DNA from: Jejuia sp043557195
GTDB lineage: Bacteria; Bacteroidota; Bacteroidia; Flavobacteriales; Flavobacteriaceae
NCBI GenBank assembly: GCA_043557195.1
Contig: CP121314.1
Coordinates: forward strand, 1,116,001 to 1,180,000
Direction of reading: 5' to 3'
Length of the DNA: 64,000 nucleotides
Below the pieces are notes generated by a model, which worked only from the letters and a program-made list of their open reading frames with translations, had not been told where the DNA came from and made no database searches. Of this stretch, positions 61,569 to 64,000 are shown piece by piece. Within the stretch, counting starts at the first letter, position 1. Every line of letters starts with the position of its first letter. Both the position numbers and the translations under genes were made by a program.

Positions 61569-63197
61569 ATGGGAAAAGGCTTTTTTAATGTACCTATTGC
61601 AGTTAACGAACCTGTTAAATCTTATGCTCCTGGAACTCCAGAACGCGATGCTGTTTTAGAGGCTTACAAAACAATGTTTAACAGTAAAGTTGATGTGCCT
61701 TTATATATTAATGGAGAACATATAGCTACTGGAAATACTAGAACCATGTCGCCTCCACACGACCATCAGCATGTAGTTGGCACCTATCACCTAGCGGAAC
61801 AAAAACATATTGATGATGCTATCGCAACTGCTTTAGAAGCTAGAAAAGCATGGAGCCAAATGCCATGGGAACAACGCGCAGGTATCTTTTTAAAAGCTGC
61901 GGAACTTATTGCTGGCCCTTATCGTGCAAAAATAAATGCCGCAACCATGATTGCACAATCTAAAACGATTCACCAAGCTGAGATTGATGCCGCTTGTGAA
62001 TTTATAGACTTTTTACGCTTTAATGTTCAATTTATGACGGATATCTACATGGAGCAACCAGAAAGCACAAGTGATGCTTGGAACCGTATAGAATATCGTC
62101 CGTTAGAAGGCTTCACTTATGCCGTAACACCTTTCAATTTTACAGCCATAGCTGGGAACTTACCTGCATGTATGGCACTTATGGGTAATGTAGTGGTTTG
62201 GAAACCTAGTGACAGTCAGGTATATTCTGCAAAGGTAATTATGGATGTATTCGAAGAAGCTGGTGTACCTGCAGGCGTAATTAATGTAGTATTTGGAGAC
62301 CCTGTGATGATTACTAATACTGTTCTAGCTAGTCCTGATTTTTCAGGATTACATTTTACAGGTTCTACTTATATATTTAAAGAACTTTGGAAACAAATTG
62401 GAAATAACATTCACAATTATAAAACCTACCCTAGAATTGTTGGAGAAACTGGCGGAAAGGATTTTATTATTGCACACAAATCGGCAAACCCAAAACAGGT
62501 AGCTACTGCGATTACCCGTGGTGCTTTTGAATTTCAGGGACAAAAATGTAGTGCGGCTTCTCGTGCTTATATTCCAAAAAGCATATGGAATGATGTTAAG
62601 AATTTCGTTATAGAAGATGTGAAATCCTTTAAAATGGGTTCGCCTGAAGACATGAGCAATTTTATTACAGCGGTAATTCATGAAGGATCGTTTGATAAAT
62701 TGGCAAAATACATAGACCAAGCTAAGGCAGATGCTGATGTTGATGTACTTGTAGGCGGTGGTTATGATAAAAGTAAAGGTTATTTTATTGAACCAACTGT
62801 TTTGGTGACTTCAAATCCAAAGTATACCACGATGTGTACTGAACTTTTCGGACCAGTTATCACTATTTATGTATACGAAGATGAAGCTTACAGTGAAACC
62901 TTAAAGCTAGTTGATGGCACAAGTGAGTATGCTTTAACAGGTGCAATTTTATCAAAAGACAGATATGCCATTACTGAAGCTACAGAGGCTTTACAAAATA
63001 GTGCTGGAAATTTCTACATTAACGATAAGCCAACGGGCGCAGTAGTAGGACAACAACCTTTTGGAGGTGCTCGAGCCTCAGGAACAAATGATAAAGCCGG
63101 TAGTGCTCAAAACTTGTTGCGTTGGGTATCACCAAGAATGATAAAAGAAACATTTGTTACTCCAACAGATTACAGATATCCGTTTTTGGGAGAATAA
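61569..63197 (+). CDS. pruA: L-glutamate gamma-semialdehyde (delta-1-pyrroline-5-carboxylate) dehydrogenase
   Basis: NAD-dependent enzyme of proline catabolism giving glutamate. It has 542 residues, the length of the stand-alone eukaryote-like form. NAD-site blocks are VTPFNFTAIAGNLPACMALM and HFTGSTYIFKELWKQIG. The base glutamate is in VGETGGKDFI (near 300), and the catalytic cysteine in EFQGQKCSAASRAY (near 334). The C-terminal FGGARASGTNDKAGS is present. Proline dehydrogenase is not in this window. Confidence 0.95.
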   Translation: MGKGFFNVPIAVNEPVKSYAPGTPERDAVLEAYKTMFNSKVDVPLYINGEHIATGNTRTMSPPHDHQHVVGTYHLAEQKHIDDAIATALEARKAWSQMPWEQRAGIFLKAAELIAGPYRAKINAATMIAQSKTIHQAEIDAACEFIDFLRFNVQFMTDIYMEQPESTSDAWNRIEYRPLEGFTYAVTPFNFTAIAGNLPACMALMGNVVVWKPSDSQVYSAKVIMDVFEEAGVPAGVINVVFGDPVMITNTVLASPDFSGLHFTGSTYIFKELWKQIGNNIHNYKTYPRIVGETGGKDFIIAHKSANPKQVATAITRGAFEFQGQKCSAASRAYIPKSIWNDVKNFVIEDVKSFKMGSPEDMSNFITAVIHEGSFDKLAKYIDQAKADADVDVLVGGGYDKSKGYFIEPTVLVTSNPKYTTMCTELFGPVITIYVYEDEAYSETLKLVDGTSEYALTGAILSKDRYAITEATEALQNSAGNFYINDKPTGAVVGQQPFGGARASGTNDKAGSAQNLLRWVSPRMIKETFVTPTDYRYPFLGE

Positions 63198-63230
63198 CTA
63201 TTGTTGCGAAAACATAATGAAAATTGATAT

Positions 63231-63260
63231 AAGAGACAGCCTGTGTAGACTGTCTCTTTT
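63231..63260. terminator. Rho-independent terminator
   Basis: AAGAGACAG pairs with CTGTCTCTT across ten bases, followed by a T-run. It ends pruA. Confidence 0.8.
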
Positions 63261-63310
63261 TGTATGGTATTTATAATCTTCTGTAAATTTGCCAATTCGC
63301 TACCCTTAGA

Positions 63311-64000
63311 TTACGAACCCGTTGAAGTAGACTGATTCGTATTCTTCGCCTTCTTCTTTTCAATAGTTTTTAGAGTGAAACCAAAGGTTAAAAACCGATC
63401 CTCTCTTTGTTGACCTTCAATCACGACACTTTCATAGGTATGAAGATAGTTTATCTTAAAGTTTAAAAACTTCCAAACTGGTAACTCTATACCTATATCG
63501 GCAAACCACCGAAAATTATTTCCCTTTTCCAATGATGGCTGGACGTAACTTTCATGACTTAAAATGAGTTTCTTTTTGAACACATGATATTTACCATTCA
63601 CCCAAAATGTTCCGCGAAGTGTTTTAATTGAAGCATCTCCATTATACTCTGATCGGTTAAACGTAGCTTTAGCAAAATCGGTGCGTTCATATTCACTCGT
63701 AATTGAAAATTTGAGCCAATTATCCTTTTCATTTAAAACTTGATACGTTACACCGGCTCCGTAGATATACCGCAAATCAATTTCCCTTCTAAAATTAGTA
63801 CTTACAAAACCCAAAAACAATGGATAGAACTTCCGCTCTGGATTGATATAAAGAAAATTAAGACTCAATATATCTTCATCTGCCTTTTCCTTTCCAAACT
63901 CTTGATAAACGTAGGAGTTTCTAGTTTTAAAAATCCAGTTTTTCCAAGGTTTTAAACTTACTTCAGATTTTGCTCTAAAAATTACCGTTTCCACATTTCC
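63311..64000 (-). CDS. DUF481-like outer-membrane beta-barrel protein, partial (N-terminus outside window)
   Basis: At least 229 residues, open to the right edge on the minus strand. Alternating hydrophobic and polar strands (LSLNFLYINPERKFYPLFLG, YIYGAGVTYQVLN, LRGTFWVNGKYHVFKKKLIL, FLTFGFTLKTIEKKK) and an aromatic-rich pattern fit a DUF481 or similar salt-induced outer-membrane barrel. The end is lysine- and serine-rich. A GTG near 63994 could be read as a start, but the frame continues upstream, so the gene is probably cut by the window. Confidence 0.75.
   Translation of the reverse strand, partial: GNVETVIFRAKSEVSLKPWKNWIFKTRNSYVYQEFGKEKADEDILSLNFLYINPERKFYPLFLGFVSTNFRREIDLRYIYGAGVTYQVLNEKDNWLKFSITSEYERTDFAKATFNRSEYNGDASIKTLRGTFWVNGKYHVFKKKLILSHESYVQPSLEKGNNFRWFADIGIELPVWKFLNFKINYLHTYESVVIEGQQREDRFLTFGFTLKTIEKKKAKNTNQSTSTGS

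Overview
The window is about 64 kb of low-GC, gene-dense chromosome from a member of the Bacteroidota, almost certainly the family Flavobacteriaceae. The grounds are -7 boxes of the form TAnnTTTG with no regular Shine-Dalgarno sequences, frequent TTG starts, and family-typical products: DUF1573, DUF6702, a DUF5103 (type IX plug-like) protein, DUF4846, Na+-NQR with ApbE, and ECF sigma factors. No rRNA operon, CRISPR array, phage or transposase is visible.

Layout. 1-8 kb: valS (disrupted at its 5' end), a DUF1573 protein, a PDZ aspartyl protease, an aminotransferase with murB, and an ECF sigma/anti-sigma pair. 8-18 kb: aquaporin, a glycosyltransferase/ECF sigma/Nramp-like transporter run, lipA, a TPR hybrid histidine kinase, lpxK, a Nif3-like protein and a coiled-coil protein. 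18-21 kb is accessory: repeats, an MsrA lipoprotein and a two-gene cassette-like island. 22-31 kb: a kynurenine/3-hydroxyanthranilate to 2-aminomuconate catabolic cluster (kynU, kmo, RidA-type deaminase, semialdehyde dehydrogenase, SDR, 3-HAA dioxygenase, ACMS decarboxylase). Its gene junctions are studded with a palindromic repeat, and one copy encloses a GIY-YIG nuclease gene. 31-44 kb: TatA-like protein, M1 peptidase, envelope proteins, PepE, a truncated tRNA-Gly, M48 protease, gpmI, map, apbE. 44-52 kb: two lipoproteins sharing an upstream block, then an ECF sigma / membrane TPR protein / TPR-CHAT protease operon and a DUF4846 protein. 52-58 kb: nqrA-F, with nqrF cut short. 58-64 kb: DUF5103 protein, apaG, an NRDE protein pair, pruA and a DUF481-like protein running off the right edge.

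Three conserved sequences are broken. valS has lost codons near its 5' end with a frame change. nqrF and a convergent gene are both truncated at one junction. A tRNA-Gly stops in its T arm. valS and nqrF are normally needed, so sequencing or assembly errors must be excluded before a biological reading.

Best candidates for something undescribed: (i) the palindromic repeat family with an embedded GIY-YIG nuclease, formally similar to REP/RAYT pairs; (ii) the ECF sigma / membrane TPR / extracytoplasmic CHAT protease operon, which could be a regulated-proteolysis switch; (iii) the inverted-repeat-bounded two-gene island at 19.6-21.3 kb. All family assignments come from reading the sequence; no database search was run.
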